64,000 nucleotides of DNA from Nautilus pompilius (GCA_018389105.1 JACATO010000589.1:980001-1044000), one strand, 5' to 3'. Shown: positions 1 through 12,530, counted from the stretch's first letter. The notes: a model not told the origin generated them from the sequence alone. A program made the numbers and translations.

Positions 1-1046
1 TTTTTTAAATAACTGCATCAGAATTAGAATTAGACTAAACCATTCTCATTATGAATCATTGCAAAAAATTGTTTATCTCATGGTTCAGGCAGGTCTGCCA
101 ATGAAAGACTGAATGACTATAACAGATCCATTCTTCTTGCTATCTGCAATAAAATTGATTGTATCTACTGTAAGGTAAATGCCAGTATTTTACAGGAAAT
201 AACCTTGCTCAGCAGAAGATCTGAAGCTGCATTTTTCATACAAAGTGTTACTTATTTTTACTTTGCCATTTTAAGTATGCCGGTTTTATTTATAATTTAT
301 TCTATTTTTTTACAAAATGTCTCTTTCAAACAGGAAGTCATTTTGGTGTTTACATCTCCCTTAACAAAACTCAAAATGTATTGCATCACTATGTCACATT
401 TTATAATGCATGATGGGATAGCAGAAAAGAAAGAGAAGCCATGCAGGGAAGAAAGCAGTTTGTCGAGTTAAAACATTGTTGCTCAATCAGTCCATTTATC
501 ATATTATTAACACTGAAAAAAACCGACAGTACCATGGTATTGGGTCATCAGTCTGTGAATCCTGACTGGTTAATGCACCACATCAACCACCTCGTTTGGT
601 CTGTGGTTCTTAAGCGTATTTGCATCTTGATGTTTGCACCAACCTAGTTGTCATTTTGTTCGTATCTAAATCGTCAGGGGTCTGTGCAATTTGGTCAACC
701 TGTTTAGTTTGCGCACTCTACCTTCTCCTAAAGTGCTCACATTTACTTGGTTCTAAGAGTGTTCACTTTCACCAAAATGTTTGGTCTATGCACATCTTTT
801 TTTTTTTTTGGAAATAAGTATTTCTTAAAATGTCATCTGTGATTTAATTTTTAACACTTAAATTTAAACAATAATAGTATGTGAATTCTTAAGTATTTTG
901 TCACACAGTTATATAATATTGAATTTTAAACAAAACAAGTTTTTGAAATAATTAATTTTACTGAAATTGTACTCACTTTTAAGAATGTTTATTTTATTCC
1001 AGTTAAAATTCTAACTACCAACAAATTAGTTGCTTTAAATTAAATA
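1..1046. other. AT-rich stretch, no gene seen
   Basis: Several short open frames (up to 88 codons) occur here, but none shows a recognisable motif, signal peptide or splice context. The base composition is like the introns of the phosphatase gene further right. I see no repeat termini or RNA gene. Confidence 0.5.
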
Positions 1047-1468
1047 TTGTGTGTTGGTGTTGGTTTTGCTTTACACCCGCCTGCTTTGCTTTCTACTGCT
1101 CACCGCTGGCTATCCATCAGGCAAACAGAAAGCCGAGTGCATAAGCCTTTCCTGCCAGTACATAACCTCTCCACTGATAAGACTTCTATAGTGCCTCCTC
1201 ATGGCAACATACGGTCACTGGACACCTTGCGGCTCCAGGCTGAACTACAGAGGTTCTCGGAGAAACATTGGCCCTAGAGGCAGTTTGTGCAGGCCCACTG
1301 GTGGCTGGACACACCCTGGTATTGTTCCAACCATGTCCCTGCTGTAGGGTATACAGCACCAACCATGGTCAAATGGTGAGACAGACACAGTCTCTGAGCA
1401 GACGAGATCAAAAGGATCAAATGGTCAAGTGTCAAAAATAGGTGTTAATCACCTGAGATGCTCCAACT
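1047..1468. other. Unassigned stretch of higher GC just upstream of the LINE
   Basis: From about 1060 to 1460 the sequence is visibly richer in G and C than its surroundings and holds a 76-codon open frame with no recognised motif. It abuts the LINE remnant and may be that element's 5' untranslated region or an older insertion. I cannot tell which. Confidence 0.3.
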
Positions 1469-1578
1469 TTGGAGCCCCTCATTTTTCCTTTCAATATGAT
1501 ACTCAACAATGATACAAACCCAAGCCAGATCGGACGCTGCCTGGAAAAACAAGTTCTGAGTAGCAAATTGAGTGGGGC

Positions 1579-1782
1579 TTGCTGCGAGAAATCCACTACC
1601 ATGACTCCACCTGTGCTAAATGTGGAAAGGTATATGTACGAAAAGAGCCATTAAATAAACATCAAAAGAACTGTGCAGGTTCCAATAATGTGGTCAAGAA
1701 CATACCTATTTTATCATGTAAATCTTGTGGAAAGCAATGCATTTACAAGTCAAGTAATGAAAAGCATGTACATCAGTGTTAA
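1579..1782 (+). pseudogene. LINE first-ORF fragment with two C2H2/C2HC-like zinc fingers
   Basis: The translated frame has two similar units of about 21 residues, each with a CxxCGK start and a closing HxxxC (CAKCGKVYVRK...HQKNC and CKSCGKQCIYK...HVHQC). The first ORF of many animal LINEs binds RNA or DNA through zinc knuckles or fingers. Position just upstream of the endonuclease supports that role. After the second finger the frame ends, and a further stretch of basic residues (about 1890-2190) continues in another frame, so the ORF is broken. Confidence 0.6.
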
Positions 1783-2282
1783 TCAGCTATCTTCGCTGAA
1801 ACTGATAATTCAGTCTACAAATCTGATCAGGCAACAACAGTCAACAATGCCATCCACCAAAGGTTTTAAAATATCAGGAAGTCTCAACATCCAGACAGAC
1901 TGAAAGTTATCATATGGAAAGCCCTCAAACATCTAAAAGATAACTTTACTATCAAACATTTTTGGAAGCAACTAAACATTGACAATAAACTTCAAGTTTT
2001 CATAAGAGGCAAAAAGAGGAGCCAGAGAATAGAAATATGGTGCCATGATAGACTAACAACAATAGAAACATTTAAGAGACTTCAAAAATTTTGCAAAATC
2101 AAAAAGTGCTCTCCCTTTTGTACCGAGGGTTCAGAATACTCAGATTGTATCAAGAAAAGAGCACAAAGAATTTCAGTTCCTTGAACTATTATTCAAGCAA
2201 ATTCCCTAACTACTGATGTTCATGTAGATCATCCTAATCCAGCAATCCCAGAGAATGAATTCAGATGTGCTACTACTATAGT

Positions 2283-2900
2283 ACTCAAGATTTTGCAATG
2301 GAATGCACAGTCTCTTAACAAGCTAGATAAACTTCGACTTCTGCTGTGGGAAGAAAATATTGACATTGCCTGCATATCGGTAACCAGGATTAAATCTTCA
2401 GACGATTGGACAAATAAGATCAAAGGTTACTCTGTTTACAACTTTGCTAGACCTGACTGAGGAGGAGGTGGAGTGTGCATCATTTTGCAAAACAGTCTAG
2501 GTATATCAAGTTTATCCACCAGATATTTTGATATTGTAGAATACATCTCAGCAAATGTTACTGTTAATAAAGAGTTCACATTAACTTGACATCCTCATAT
2601 GCAGGAGATGGTTGCAAAAATATTACAACAGAATTAGATCATATTCCTAATGCAAGACAATCACTTTTAGCTGGTGATTTTAATGCCAAACACCCTCTTT
2701 GGGGCAGCACAAAGACAAATCAGTCAGGTTCAAGGATTACAGGAATGGATCAATCATCCTAAACAACAAAGAACACACCTATCAGAACCATCCCTCCGGA
2801 CAAACAGACTCAATAGATATCATTGGCCACCAAACTGGGATAGTGATTGAGTCAACGAGTAGAGAATTTTTTTTAGCTCTGACCAATTTCCCATAGTAAC
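2283..2900 (+). pseudogene. LINE endonuclease domain remnant
   Basis: Frames in this stretch give ILQWNAQSLNKLDKLRLLL, then GGGGVCIILQN, then LAGDFNAKHPLWGS and finally a QTDSIDIIG block. These match in order the N-terminal strand, the central loops and the catalytic D-x-N and terminal strand of LINE APE-type endonucleases. The usual Glu of the (Q/S)ET block is replaced (VTRIKS), and there are in-frame stops near 2458 and 2590 plus frame changes. The domain would not be functional. Confidence 0.8.
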
Positions 2901-3389
2901 CTGCATAGAATATCCAGGAGCAAAAAGAAACATTCAAGCACAGCCCAAATGGAACATCAGAAAAGCAAACAGGCAGCTATTTAGTTTGGTTATTCAGCAA
3001 AAAAAAACAGCTGATCTTATCAGTATCTCAAGTAAACAACAGCTGAACATCGATGACAAAGTTGAAGCTGTCACATCTTGCATAACCAATGCTGCAGAGG
3101 AAAGCTATTCCATAACAAGACCCAATAAATACCCTCCAATGCCATGGTGGAATGAAGAAATTGCCAGGGAGTGCCAAATAAAGAGGAAAGCAAGGCGAAA
3201 GTGGAAAAATCACACTATCAAAGACAAGGTTGCTTACAAAAGATGACAAGCTGTAGTCAGAAGAATCATCAAACTAATAAAAAGCAGCTCATAGAAAGAT
3301 TTTGTTAGCTCAATCAATCGAAATACCCCTTCAGACATCATCTGGAAAAGAAGGCTATCAACGGCTCAAGTGGACCTAGCCAAATAGCT

Positions 3390-4317
3390 TTGGAGAATGA
3401 AGGTACAATCGTCACAAATCTTCAAGACCAAGTCCACTTATTTGGAGAACATTATTCCGAAAAATGCAGCATTTTGGATTCTTCTGTCAATCCTAAATTA
3501 TTTTCAGATACAGGTAGCCTTATCAACCAATCTATAGACCTGCTCTGTGATAGAGAAGACATATGTGATCATCCCTTCATAACGGAAGAACTCAATCTTG
3601 GACTTGCTGAGCTTTCCAACTCAGCTACTGGAGATGATAAGATCCACAACCAAATGCTTCAAGATTTACCAATCAATGGCAAAGACATGACACTCTCACT
3701 CATCAATGACATCTGGAAACAGGGAACATGCCTCTCATCATGGAAGATTAGTAAAATTATTCCTTTGCTAAAACCTAATAAGGATAAGCAAAAACGTAAG
3801 CGTTACAGACCAATAGCTCTCATATCCTGTCTAGACAAGCTGTTCAAAAGAAATAATCAACACCTGCTTGAACTGGAGACTACAAAAAGATAAAGTCTTC
3901 CACCACTCACAATGTGGATTCCAACCAAAGGCTGGAACTGTTGATGCTCTAATGAAGATCACCGAGCAGTGTTACAAAGGTCTGTACAACAAGGAATATA
4001 CTGTTGTAGTCTTAATTGATCTCGAGGGTGCCTTTGATAAGGTGTGGTTGGAGGGTCTCATCACTAAGGCAGCAAAAATTGGAATAACAGGGAATATGTT
4101 AAAATCAATAAGATGCTTCCAAAATGAAAGATAAATTAACATTCAAGTATCTGATCAAACCAACCTCAAAGCTATTCACATAAGTACTGGCACACCACAA
4201 GGTGTGGTTCTGAGTCCAACAATTTTCAATATCATGATGTATGATCTCCCCTCCATCATTCCAAAGCCCTGCTCTCAAACTACTTATGCTGATGATGTTA
4301 CCATCATCATCTCTCAA
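3390..4317 (+). pseudogene. LINE reverse transcriptase domain remnant
   Basis: Family reverse transcriptase blocks appear in order: RYRPIALISCLDKLFKR, HSQCGFQPKAGTVDAL, VVLIDLEGAFDKVW (first catalytic Asp), STGTPQGVVLSP, and TYADDVTIII (the catalytic Y-x-D-D box). The first frame ends at 3893, the next starts at 3868 in another register and stops at 4134, and the TPQG and YADD blocks lie in a further open stretch to about 4317. At least one frameshift and one stop are therefore needed to explain it. Nothing of the thumb or C-terminal region follows. Confidence 0.85.
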
Positions 4318-4320
4318 ACG

Positions 4321-6841
4321 CTAACCTTTTATTGAAGTCAGGAAATAGCAAATAACCTCCCATTTTGTAAATTCAAGACATTTGAAAAATGATCAAGACA
4401 TGGCACAGATGACAAATTTCATTGAAAAAATGCCTTAGCCTGCACTTTGAATGAATTTGTTTATATTAGTGATTCTATACAGCTCAAGTGCATGCTGCTG
4501 TCACTGTGACTATTAACAAGTAATTTCCTTTGTTTTGATAACAGGACATTTATTTCTTAAACTGAGCACACCAAAGATTTAATACAGTTAGGCTATATGT
4601 CAATGCCACTCTAGCCAACATACATCTTGTAAATTACTTTCCAGCTTTGTTTTGATAACAGAACTTTTAAATTAAATTTCTCAGATAATTAGATCTCACC
4701 AGAATTTCTGTACTTTTGTAGAAAAATTACAGACTGCAAATTCAAAACTTTAAAATGTTTATTAATATCAACTTCTTATAAATTAGCATATTTCATTCAT
4801 ACTCAGTATGTTGTTTGAATCCAACATATATATGTTATATGTATTAAAATATTGCATTGCATTTTTACTTGTGTTTTACTTATAGCTGTCATCCATTATT
4901 TTAGGTTTTGTTTCTAAACAGTATTTATTATTATTGTATTTTTTCTAGCCATTTCATAGCTTTTAAATATCTCAGAATAGTGTCAACAGTCATTAAATAC
5001 TTGATATAAAAACTAGACTTTTGGATGTCATTACATAGATTTAGAAAATTCACATTTGTATATTTTCTACCTTTTTTAAAGATGAATTAATTTTTTTCAT
5101 GCGTAGGTGTCAGTAATTCCCCCTTTACCAGTCATTCTGAAGAAATGCGTCGAGTGAAGAATCAAGGGATTAGAAGACCATTCTTTAATCTGTGAAGCAT
5201 AACAGCAAAATTTCTCATTGCTAAAATTTAAAATAAATAAATAAATATATATGTTGTTTGAAATTATAAACTGATGATTGATGCTAATTTCTTTTTGGCA
5301 GAAGAATTATTGACTTTCATCGTGTTAAATAAATTCAAACTTCCTTTCATTGATGTAGTTTTTACTTCAGTTCAGCTTACGATAGTAACTGACCAAAAAA
5401 CAAACTATTGTGGTACGTTGGTGATTACTGATGGACAAAACAATAGACTCTTGGGATCTATTACAAGTATCAGCAGCAGCACCAGTACAGGTAAACGCTA
5501 CGGTAATGTGTTCAGCTGTAATCTTGATTTCGCTAGAGAAAGGGATCATTGAAAACAATAATGGCAGCAACCATTTGAAAAATATAAAAATGGGACAATA
5601 ATAAAATACTGGAACACCTGACAGGTAGGTCTGATTGCATAGATAATTCTGTCTAGAGTGCTTTTCATTAGCAATAAGGAAACACAAATAGGTTGACTTA
5701 TGCAATCTAATTTGTTCTACTGCTGTGAGGTTGTATTTGAACGGTAAGTTTATAAACTTACCAACTGATGAAATGGATTGTTTATGAATCTTCAGGATAT
5801 CACCTCAGTTAAAAAACAAACAAAGCAAACAATTGCTAAAGGAGGCAGAAAATGGACTTTTTCATTTAAGGGTTTTACTAATATCCCATAATAGTTGGAG
5901 AATTTGCAGATATCTGCTGATTGGCATAAGTTAATATACTGTCAACAAATTTGCATCAGGTACTGGAAAAGTACTTTGAGGTTTTAAATGAGCAAATGAT
6001 GACCATGGAAGATACAAGAGGCCAGAATCTCTGACTCTACAGCAGAATCCATGTGGTTTAAACCAGGATCTGCACCTTATTCACCTGAGGTACTACTATC
6101 CAGTGTGGTCATTTGATAGCATTATTGAAGTTTCTAAGGTCATGCCAGATATTTAGTTTTCTTCTGTGAGACTTCTAAAAATACCAAAAGAGTTAATCTC
6201 AGTGGTGGACTCAGCATCTGTAATTATGATATCCATTTCTCCAAGAAGGATGCACATTTCAGTTGATTCTGGTGTTAGATGAATAGTGAATCTACTATGA
6301 AATGTGTCTATGCATGCAAAATATGCTTTTGAATTTTGTTCAGATGGGTTCTTGTGCCATCACATTCATTTGGTTGGTAAACTGTTGAAACTATGGAGAG
6401 AATTGAATAATTGTAAGGGTCATGTATGCTGGCTGGTCATTTAGAGGTGATTTTGTTTCATCAATATAAAACTGGGGACATTTTCCATTGCTGTGGTGTC
6501 CGCACTCAAATCAGGTGACCTAATACGAACAGGTGGAGAGGAGCTCCACCATCAGTGACCAATGTAAATCAATGTCACCTGGCTCTCAGTGGATGTTAAT
6601 TTTTTTTTTCTGAGTTTTCTACAAAATCATTTGTTGTGTTGTGATGCATTCATTAGTTGGATTAACTAATGCAGTAATGAAATCAATTAACTCTTGGTTA
6701 ATGGCCAAAGCTCTGCTTCAAGGGTGTCTTGTATGCTGTTCACTTTCCTTTGCTTTTTGTTTTTTGTCAGTACACAACTTGTGTTTCACGAGCTGATCCT
6801 TATTTTTAGCTTTCCATATTGTAAATCTCTGGTAATTTCAT
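4321..6841. other. Long AT-rich stretch without a recognisable gene
   Basis: Open frames here (for example 5274-5552 on plus and 5367-5705 on minus, which overlap each other) have no motif I recognise and no splice-site pattern linking them. The stretch from about 6490 to 6600 is slightly richer in GC and may be a further fragment of the decayed Gypsy element to its right, but I could not confirm this. Confidence 0.5.
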
Positions 6842-7290
6842 TCATAGTTTTGAACCAAACATTAATTCAGTTGATGAAGCACCGCTGATTCTACGTGGAC
6901 TGGCTGTATAAGCAAATAAGTATGTTTGCACAATATTTATGGCATGGGCAATTTTAATATGTTTAAGCAGAGATCTGTTTTGATGCTTCATTTTCCAATT
7001 TTCTGCTGGATGCAAATGCATAACCCATTGAGGTTTCATGCCAACCATCACAGATATTTCTTAAATGTATCAGATCTAAACTGAGGTTCTCATTTAGAGG
7101 CAACTGACAATGGCAGGCCTTGATGAAACAAATTGTAGAAGCATCAATAGTCTTTTACTGGAAGTGCCCTTGGTAGTTTTAATTCTGTAATGATTATAAT
7201 AGTTGACATACGCACAACCTGAAGGCAGGGGCCTTAAAAGACCAACTGCCAATTTCTGCCACAGTCTTATGGACATAGGTGCTGATCAGA
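6842..7290 (-). pseudogene. Gypsy integrase remnant
   Basis: Two minus-strand frames carry integrase pieces. WQKLAVGLLRPLPSG (about 7260-7215) corresponds to the start of the catalytic core with its first Asp changed to Gly. FAYTASPRRISGASSTELMFGSKL lies at the left end (about 6915-6842) and corresponds to the family's A-Y-x-x-S-x-H-x-x-T-G-x-S-P-x-E-L-x-F-G-R block. Intervening sequence is scrambled by stops. Confidence 0.7.
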
Positions 7291-8466
7291 GTCTGGAACC
7301 ATGACATGATTTAACATACTTTTCTACATCCCCTTCCATGCTAGGCCACCAGCATTTGATATTTAGTGCTTACCATCTCCAAATGTTCCTAATGTGTTAA
7401 TTCTGCACATTTTATTTCAAGTTTTTGAGGGCTATATCCAACTTAACTGAATTAGTCTGACTGGATGATAATTTACTCACGTTTTCTTAATCTCTAGTAG
7501 TTGTGAAACTAAAATTCCAATGTTTATTTTGCTCCAACTGTTGATATGTATGACCTGAGAAGTTTTCTCCCTTAACTTTTCTCTTTGACTTCACAATTTG
7601 TACAGTTGATCATTTTTCTGAAATTCACCAAACATGAACATTCATCTTCGATGCTCTGTTGTCTCTTTGAATGTGTGCAGCATTAAGTTTAATATCTCTC
7701 TCTCTAAATTCTAGCATACGATTTAGACTTTTGGTCAAAACAACACATCTAATGGTTTATGATCTGCAAATAGTTTAAATGCAATACCATACATATAGAC
7801 ACGCAATTTTCCCCACACCCACACAATAGCTAAGGCTTCTTTTCCATTTGCTGAACATCTCCTCTTCCAAATCCATCAATGTTCTATTTGTATAACTCAC
7901 CTTGATCTGTCCATCATATTTTTGAAGAACTGCAATAAGACTTGCATTACTAGCATCTGTTATTAACTAAGTTCAAATTGCATCAAGTCAGTGATAGTAT
8001 CCAGATGTTTTACCCTTAACTAAACATTATTTATTTCTCAAATTCTCCTCTTGTTTTTCTTTCCATATGAACTTAACATTTTTCTTTGTCACTTTTCTCA
8101 GAGGCTCTCACAATATTGCTAAATTTGGTATGTGACTCGCTTTGAAATCCAGGAGTCCTAGAAAATTCTTCAGTTCTAACACACTCTGTAGTTCTTTTAC
8201 ATTTAAAATAGCTTTAAGCTTTGATTCATTTTAATGTTGGTCCCATTTCTATTTTTAGATAAAACATTTTCCACTTTTCTGAGTCTTTCATCAATCATGG
8301 TCTTACTCATTATTTTCTTGTGCCATGATGTCATCAGATATGTTTTCCATTTCCACACAAGCACAAATGATTTGTGAGATCACTTGCTGATCTTTTCTTT
8401 TCTGCAATGGTTCCATGCATTAGTTTCTTGTACCTATATAAATCTCTACATATTACAAACAGTTAT

Positions 8467-8700
8467 CTAACTTGATGATGACTCCATTTCAGTTTGGTAA
8501 TATTCGTATTTGAAATCCAGCTTACCAAATGTTTCACTTCCATTTGTATTGTACAAAACCTTGTCAAAAATTAGAATTGGATGTCTTTCATGGATTGTAG
8601 CCCTATTGGTCCTCCACATGATGATGTCTTTGTTTGGATGTGAGACAATAATCACTGGGCTTAGCCATCATTTTGGTGGTTTGTTTTCTCTGTGATATCT
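8467..8700 (-). pseudogene. Gypsy reverse transcriptase remnant
   Basis: The minus-strand frame has ATIHERHPILIFDKVLYNTNG then GKLDFKYEYYQTEM. These match the family's (R)xxHPIPTxDEVLxxLNGS and FSKLDLxxGYHQIEL blocks, including the first catalytic Asp. Further weak pieces of the same domain follow towards lower coordinates (a DDI-like stretch near 8330) with stops between them. Confidence 0.75.
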
Positions 8701-8935
8701 TATGGGTAACTTTTCTAATTTCTTACTGACCTTCTGCTTAAAACTCTATAGAATCCTGTGCATGAGTTGTAGTAAAAAAATTTGTACTTTCTCAGCAATG
8801 TGTAATTTCAGTTTTCAGTCTCTCTTCTTTTCTACACTCTTCATATTGCTAAAGGATGTCTCCTTGAAATACTTTTAAGCTCATCAAGATCCGCTACTGT
8901 AATTTTCCGTAACAGTGCTGAACCTTCATGACTAT

Positions 8936-9220
8936 TTACATAAAATCCATAGTAAACCTTCCTAACAGTTCTGATGGTTTATTTGACCTGTTTGCTTGCA
9001 TTTTTGAGCTACATCTTACCTTCTGCTTTGACACATCGTCCCACAATACTCTGTCAATCACATTCACTGTTGTGCAACTATTTACGAGTACATCAAAATG
9101 CTGACCATCAATGTGATTCCAACTGTCTGATTCATCGCGTTGACCAATATTAAAACCATTTCTTTCATGACTGACCAAGTTGAGTAAGGTCATCACGTGT
9201 TTTGTATTTACCAATAGCAT
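8936..9220 (-). pseudogene. Gypsy aspartic protease region remnant
   Basis: This 94-codon minus-strand frame contains FDVLVNSCTTVNVIDRVLW followed by a basic Cys-containing stretch and LLGRFT. This is the arrangement of Gypsy proteases (V-D-S-G-A-s-x-N-V-I-D), but the catalytic D-S/T-G is replaced by N-S-C. The protease would be inactive. It lies upstream, in element orientation, of the reverse transcriptase remnant, as expected for a pol polyprotein. Confidence 0.65.
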
Positions 9221-9640
9221 TTAGTTCAGTGTGAAATCCAAGCTGACTCTTTCTTTGGTTTGTTTATTTGGGCACTAAATGCAGCTTTGTAAACTCTTAG
9301 CACAGAAAACCTTTTTTCTATGCTGCTATTAACCCAAGCAGCTATTGTGATGCTGTCTGCTTGCTATGCTGTTCTATGCTTTTATCTATTTTAATTCCTT
9401 TCAGTTGTTCCTCTTTTCAGATTGTACATTATGAAGTAGATTCTGAAATCGTTGCTGAGCTTACCAGCTAAGAGTTTGGATGTTTAGTCCTAAAGCTATC
9501 TCTCAAACCCTGCTGTAACATTCCGCATGAATGACCTCCATGTTATCTGCTATCAGTCGATGCTCATCTGGATTATTGTTGGGGCGCAGTTAGATTTTTC
9601 TGCTAGAAAGACATCATCTGCAGGGTTTGAAAGCTTTGTT

Positions 9641-10778
9641 ATAAATCTGGTTAACTGGTGTTGAAAATTTATCATTTTATTCATGTAAACTCCTACTATA
9701 GCAAATATTCATTTAGTGTTGCCATGACAAATGATATTCAAATGGCTTATCTTTAAATTTTAGCAAACTATTTTCTAAAAAAAAAGCACTAACAATGAAT
9801 TAAATGAAAAATCAATTTTAAAAATAAACCCTTTATATTGTAAATCAAACGAATAATCATGACAGCAAAAATTATTATGGTAAATCAAAATCACCAGGTA
9901 TGTATCTCCCTTGAAAAGTCTGATGGTGTTGTGCTGAAAGACAACTGTTTTTCTGACTCGCTGTCACCTAACTCGGGAGGAATTACTTTTACTTCTAGTA
10001 ATGGATGTAGGAAGAGTGAGTTGTTCCGCATTATCTGGAATGTAATTTACATGGCAGAAGTTGATGGAATTGTTAACCCTTTGCAGACTGTCAGAGCTAT
10101 GAACACGCTAAAGAGGGAATTTATTGCAAGTAGTGTAAGTGTTATCGATCATCTTCCTAATATCGATAAAACTGTTACTACTAGAGAATAAAGTAAATAG
10201 TGAGAATAGTGGAAAATATTGTGGAAATAACAGAAATTAAAGGAATTTTGCTAGACAATGTGTATTTAAAAGAGAAGTCACAAAATAAGGTAGGATATGT
10301 GTATTCTATTTCTTTGACTTAATATTCAAATGAATTAGAAAAATATAGATTAAAAATTTTATTCTTATCTAGTTTTCACATTATTTTAGGAAAAGCTTTT
10401 TAAAATTTAGCTGATACTTTTCTGCCAATCTCACTGCGAGAATTAAATGTTTGGATGTAGCAGCAGAGAGTTTAGAAATGTATAATGTGTAAACAAACAC
10501 AGATTGGTAGCGCACAAAGCTTGGGATGTGCAAACAGGCGAGAAATATTTTAAAAACAAAAGCCTGATATTTCTGTTGCGAATAATGAGAGTTTTGTTTG
10601 TGTTGAAGCGACCAGGCGGTTTCTCATCATTCATACCATCTATTCTTCATATTCCATCGTATTGTTTCTCACTTATCTCAGCACCAGTGTAATTCCTATC
10701 ATCAAGCAATTGCACGACACCCGAAAAATGATGGTTCTATTTTCTACATCTATCGGCTAATCTGTGGAGGAGATGTAG
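9641..10778. other. AT-rich stretch, no gene recognised
   Basis: It includes a 110-codon plus-strand frame (9859-10191) with unremarkable composition and no recognised motif or signal sequence. I could not link it to splice sites or neighbours, so I do not call it a gene. No terminal repeats were seen. Confidence 0.4.
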
Positions 10779-10802
10779 TATTATTATTATTATTATTATT
10801 AA
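10779..10802. repeat. (TTA)n microsatellite
   Basis: Perfect trinucleotide repeat of about eight units directly before the GC-rich island. Confidence 0.9.
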
Positions 10803-10856
10803 CCAGTTTAATCAAGCTAGAAAGCCCTGAACTGTCAGGTAGGTGTAAGCTGGACA

Positions 10857-10872
10857 TGTGTGTGTGTGTGTG
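10857..10872. repeat. (TG)n microsatellite
   Basis: About eight TG units at the left edge of the GC-rich island. Confidence 0.85.
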
Positions 10873-10884
10873 AGAGACGTAGCT

Positions 10885-12530
10885 AGATCGGTTCCACGTT
10901 CGGCCCCCCCACCCCCCACCGGGGTATCCGGCCACTCACCTCCTTCCCGCGGGGCAGGGGAGGTGCGATTTATCATTCTAGGGGCTCGGCTCTTCTCTCT
11001 CTAACAGGATGAAAGGGGGGGGGAGAGGGTTGCGACTCGGGAATCCGTGCTTAAGTCGGGTGTTCGTTACGCGTGATGACACGCAGAATTAATTATTGTT
11101 GTTTCTCTGCCTTCTAAGCGGCCTAAACGCCGACTGCGCGTCCGACAACCGTTCGTCTGCTCGGGCCCCGGGTGCTGTTGGTGCAGGGGACTTTCGAGGT
11201 CCCTTCTGAACATCAATCCGGCCGGCCGGAGGGGAAGTTCCGCGAAGCCCGGCGATGGGGGAGAAGAACCAAACGGGCCGGTACAAATTAGGGCTGTGGG
11301 GCTCTTAATGCTCGGGTCAAACACCGGACGAGGGGTCCCTCCCAGGTTCGCAGGGAAAAGATGCTGTGGATAACCGTATCAGCCAGCATCCCGGAGAGGT
11401 AGTTGGTGTCCGTTTGTACTCGTTCTCCCGCCTGAGGAGTTCCCAGTGGGTGTCAGTCTGGCCGGCAGTCTCTCGAATTTTTTCCATGGCGTCGTCTGCC
11501 GTGGAAGGAGAGATGGCGAGCGGGTCAGGGCTGGGTGGGTTCCCGCGTCCTCGGGCTGTGAGGCCGACACGGTGCTGGCTGCTTTTACGAAATCCTCTGC
11601 GGGAGGTGGATCACCTGTTTAGTCGCCAAATGCTTGCGTCCTTGCCGCGAGAACCCTATAACCCCAGCGTTAATGGCGGCGCCCACCTAGTCTGGCACTC
11701 CGGTGATTTTACACCCACGGTCCTGCAGCAGCTACCGGACTCCGTCTGTCTCCCTTACCGACAGTTATTAAGTTACTTTTACATCGTCATCTGGTACTTG
11801 GCCAGTTGTCCCCGTCTTCGTTTCCACAGCCAGGTAGGGGAAAACACGGTAGCCAGAGTTTCTGTCCCGTCCTTAGCCCATTTGATGCCGAAACCGTCGG
11901 GGTTGTGCTATTCTGTCCGAACACAGCCCGGCCCCCTCGTACAGCTCGAGCTTGTCGAACACAGCAGGTTGGCTCTTCGTGTTCCGCAGGACGATCGTAG
12001 TCGTCGACAGCTTCTGTTTCACCTGTTATTTCCGAGCCTTCTACGGGGCCTTGTTCCTCGTGAGGGCCTGAAGTAGGCCGACCTGAAACCGTTCTGACTA
12101 ATTCTTGTCTGAACATCAGAGCAACGTAGCCGTATCCAAACTGTTCAGTCTCCCAAACAGAACACTCCATCCTATTGAACGCTTTCATCTAACAGCGTGA
12201 CAGCTGGGTGGTGTCTCCAGAATTCCTGTGATCATCGGAGCGAGTCCGTTATGGTTCTTCCTCGGGTTTGGTCCTCATTGATTAGCTTAGGCATAACTTT
12301 GGCTATGTACGACCTCAGCTGTGATTTTATGATCTGCTCAGGAGAGAGACAGGTATCCGGAGAGGCCCTGTCTCCTTCCTCAAACAGTAAGGTGGCAGTC
12401 GCAGTCCGCCGGCTAAGGGAGAAGGCCCCTTGTTCGAACAGCTGTGGATGCCAGATTGCCAGAAAGCTGAGCACCCAGTCACTCACTCTACTGTCCATTG
12501 TGCTTAGAGAATTTATCCTGAACATGGGGT
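10885..12530. other. GC/CpG-rich island with broken minus-strand frames, origin unknown
   Basis: For about 1.6 kb the composition changes sharply from AT-rich to GC-rich with many CpG dinucleotides, then returns to AT-rich by about 12.6 kb. The longest frame is 236 codons on plus (11366-12076), but the minus strand reads more like protein. Pieces such as AMEKIRETAGQTDTHWELL (about 11495-11440), NPDGFGIKWAKDGTETLA (about 11905-11852) and STTTIVLRNTKSQPAVFDKL (about 12004-11945) lie in shifting registers. This suggests a decayed inserted coding element of GC-rich origin. A CpG-island promoter for a flanking gene is an alternative. I recognise no family. Confidence 0.55.

Larger units (their letters stand above)
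1469..4320 (+). mobile_element. Decayed non-LTR retrotransposon (LINE, Jockey/I-like), 3'-truncated
   Basis: In order on the plus strand are a zinc-finger-bearing first-ORF remnant, an apurinic/apyrimidinic-type endonuclease remnant and a reverse transcriptase remnant. Frames are broken by several stops and shifts, so the element is dead. Known family biology: such proteins copy the element RNA at a nicked chromosomal site. The AGDFNAKHPLWGS endonuclease block and the RYRPIALISCLDKLFKR block are typical of the Jockey/I group of animal LINEs, but I cannot fix the clade by eye. Recognisable coding sequence stops soon after the catalytic YADD block and no poly-A or tandem tail follows, so the 3' part is missing. 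Ordinary LINE insertions lose the 5' end instead. Confidence 0.85.
6842..9640 (-). mobile_element. Heavily decayed Ty3/Gypsy retrotransposon, minus strand
   Basis: Reading leftwards on the minus strand one meets protease, reverse transcriptase, RNase H and integrase remnants in the canonical Ty3/Gypsy order. The evidence is the VNVIDRVLWDDV block near 9060, the RATIHERHPILIFDKVLYN block near 8600, DASNASLIAVLQ near 7950 and TELMFGSKL near 6850. No long frame survives and many stops intervene, so it is old. I found no LTR pair; the limits given are simply the outermost recognisable coding. It resembles the Gypsy elements common in invertebrates (K02A2.6-like), which is family-level recognition by eye. 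Confidence 0.75.

Noticed and set aside
5274-5705. Overlapping open frames on both strands
   Set aside because: They overlap antisense to each other and neither has protein-like motifs.
9859-10191. 110-codon plus-strand frame as a gene
   Set aside because: No recognised motif, no signal peptide, no splice partner and no visible duplication; kept only as a note.
11366-12076. 236-codon plus-strand open frame in the GC island as a gene
   Set aside because: Long frames arise easily in GC-rich DNA with few stops. It shows no motif, and the opposite strand reads more like protein.
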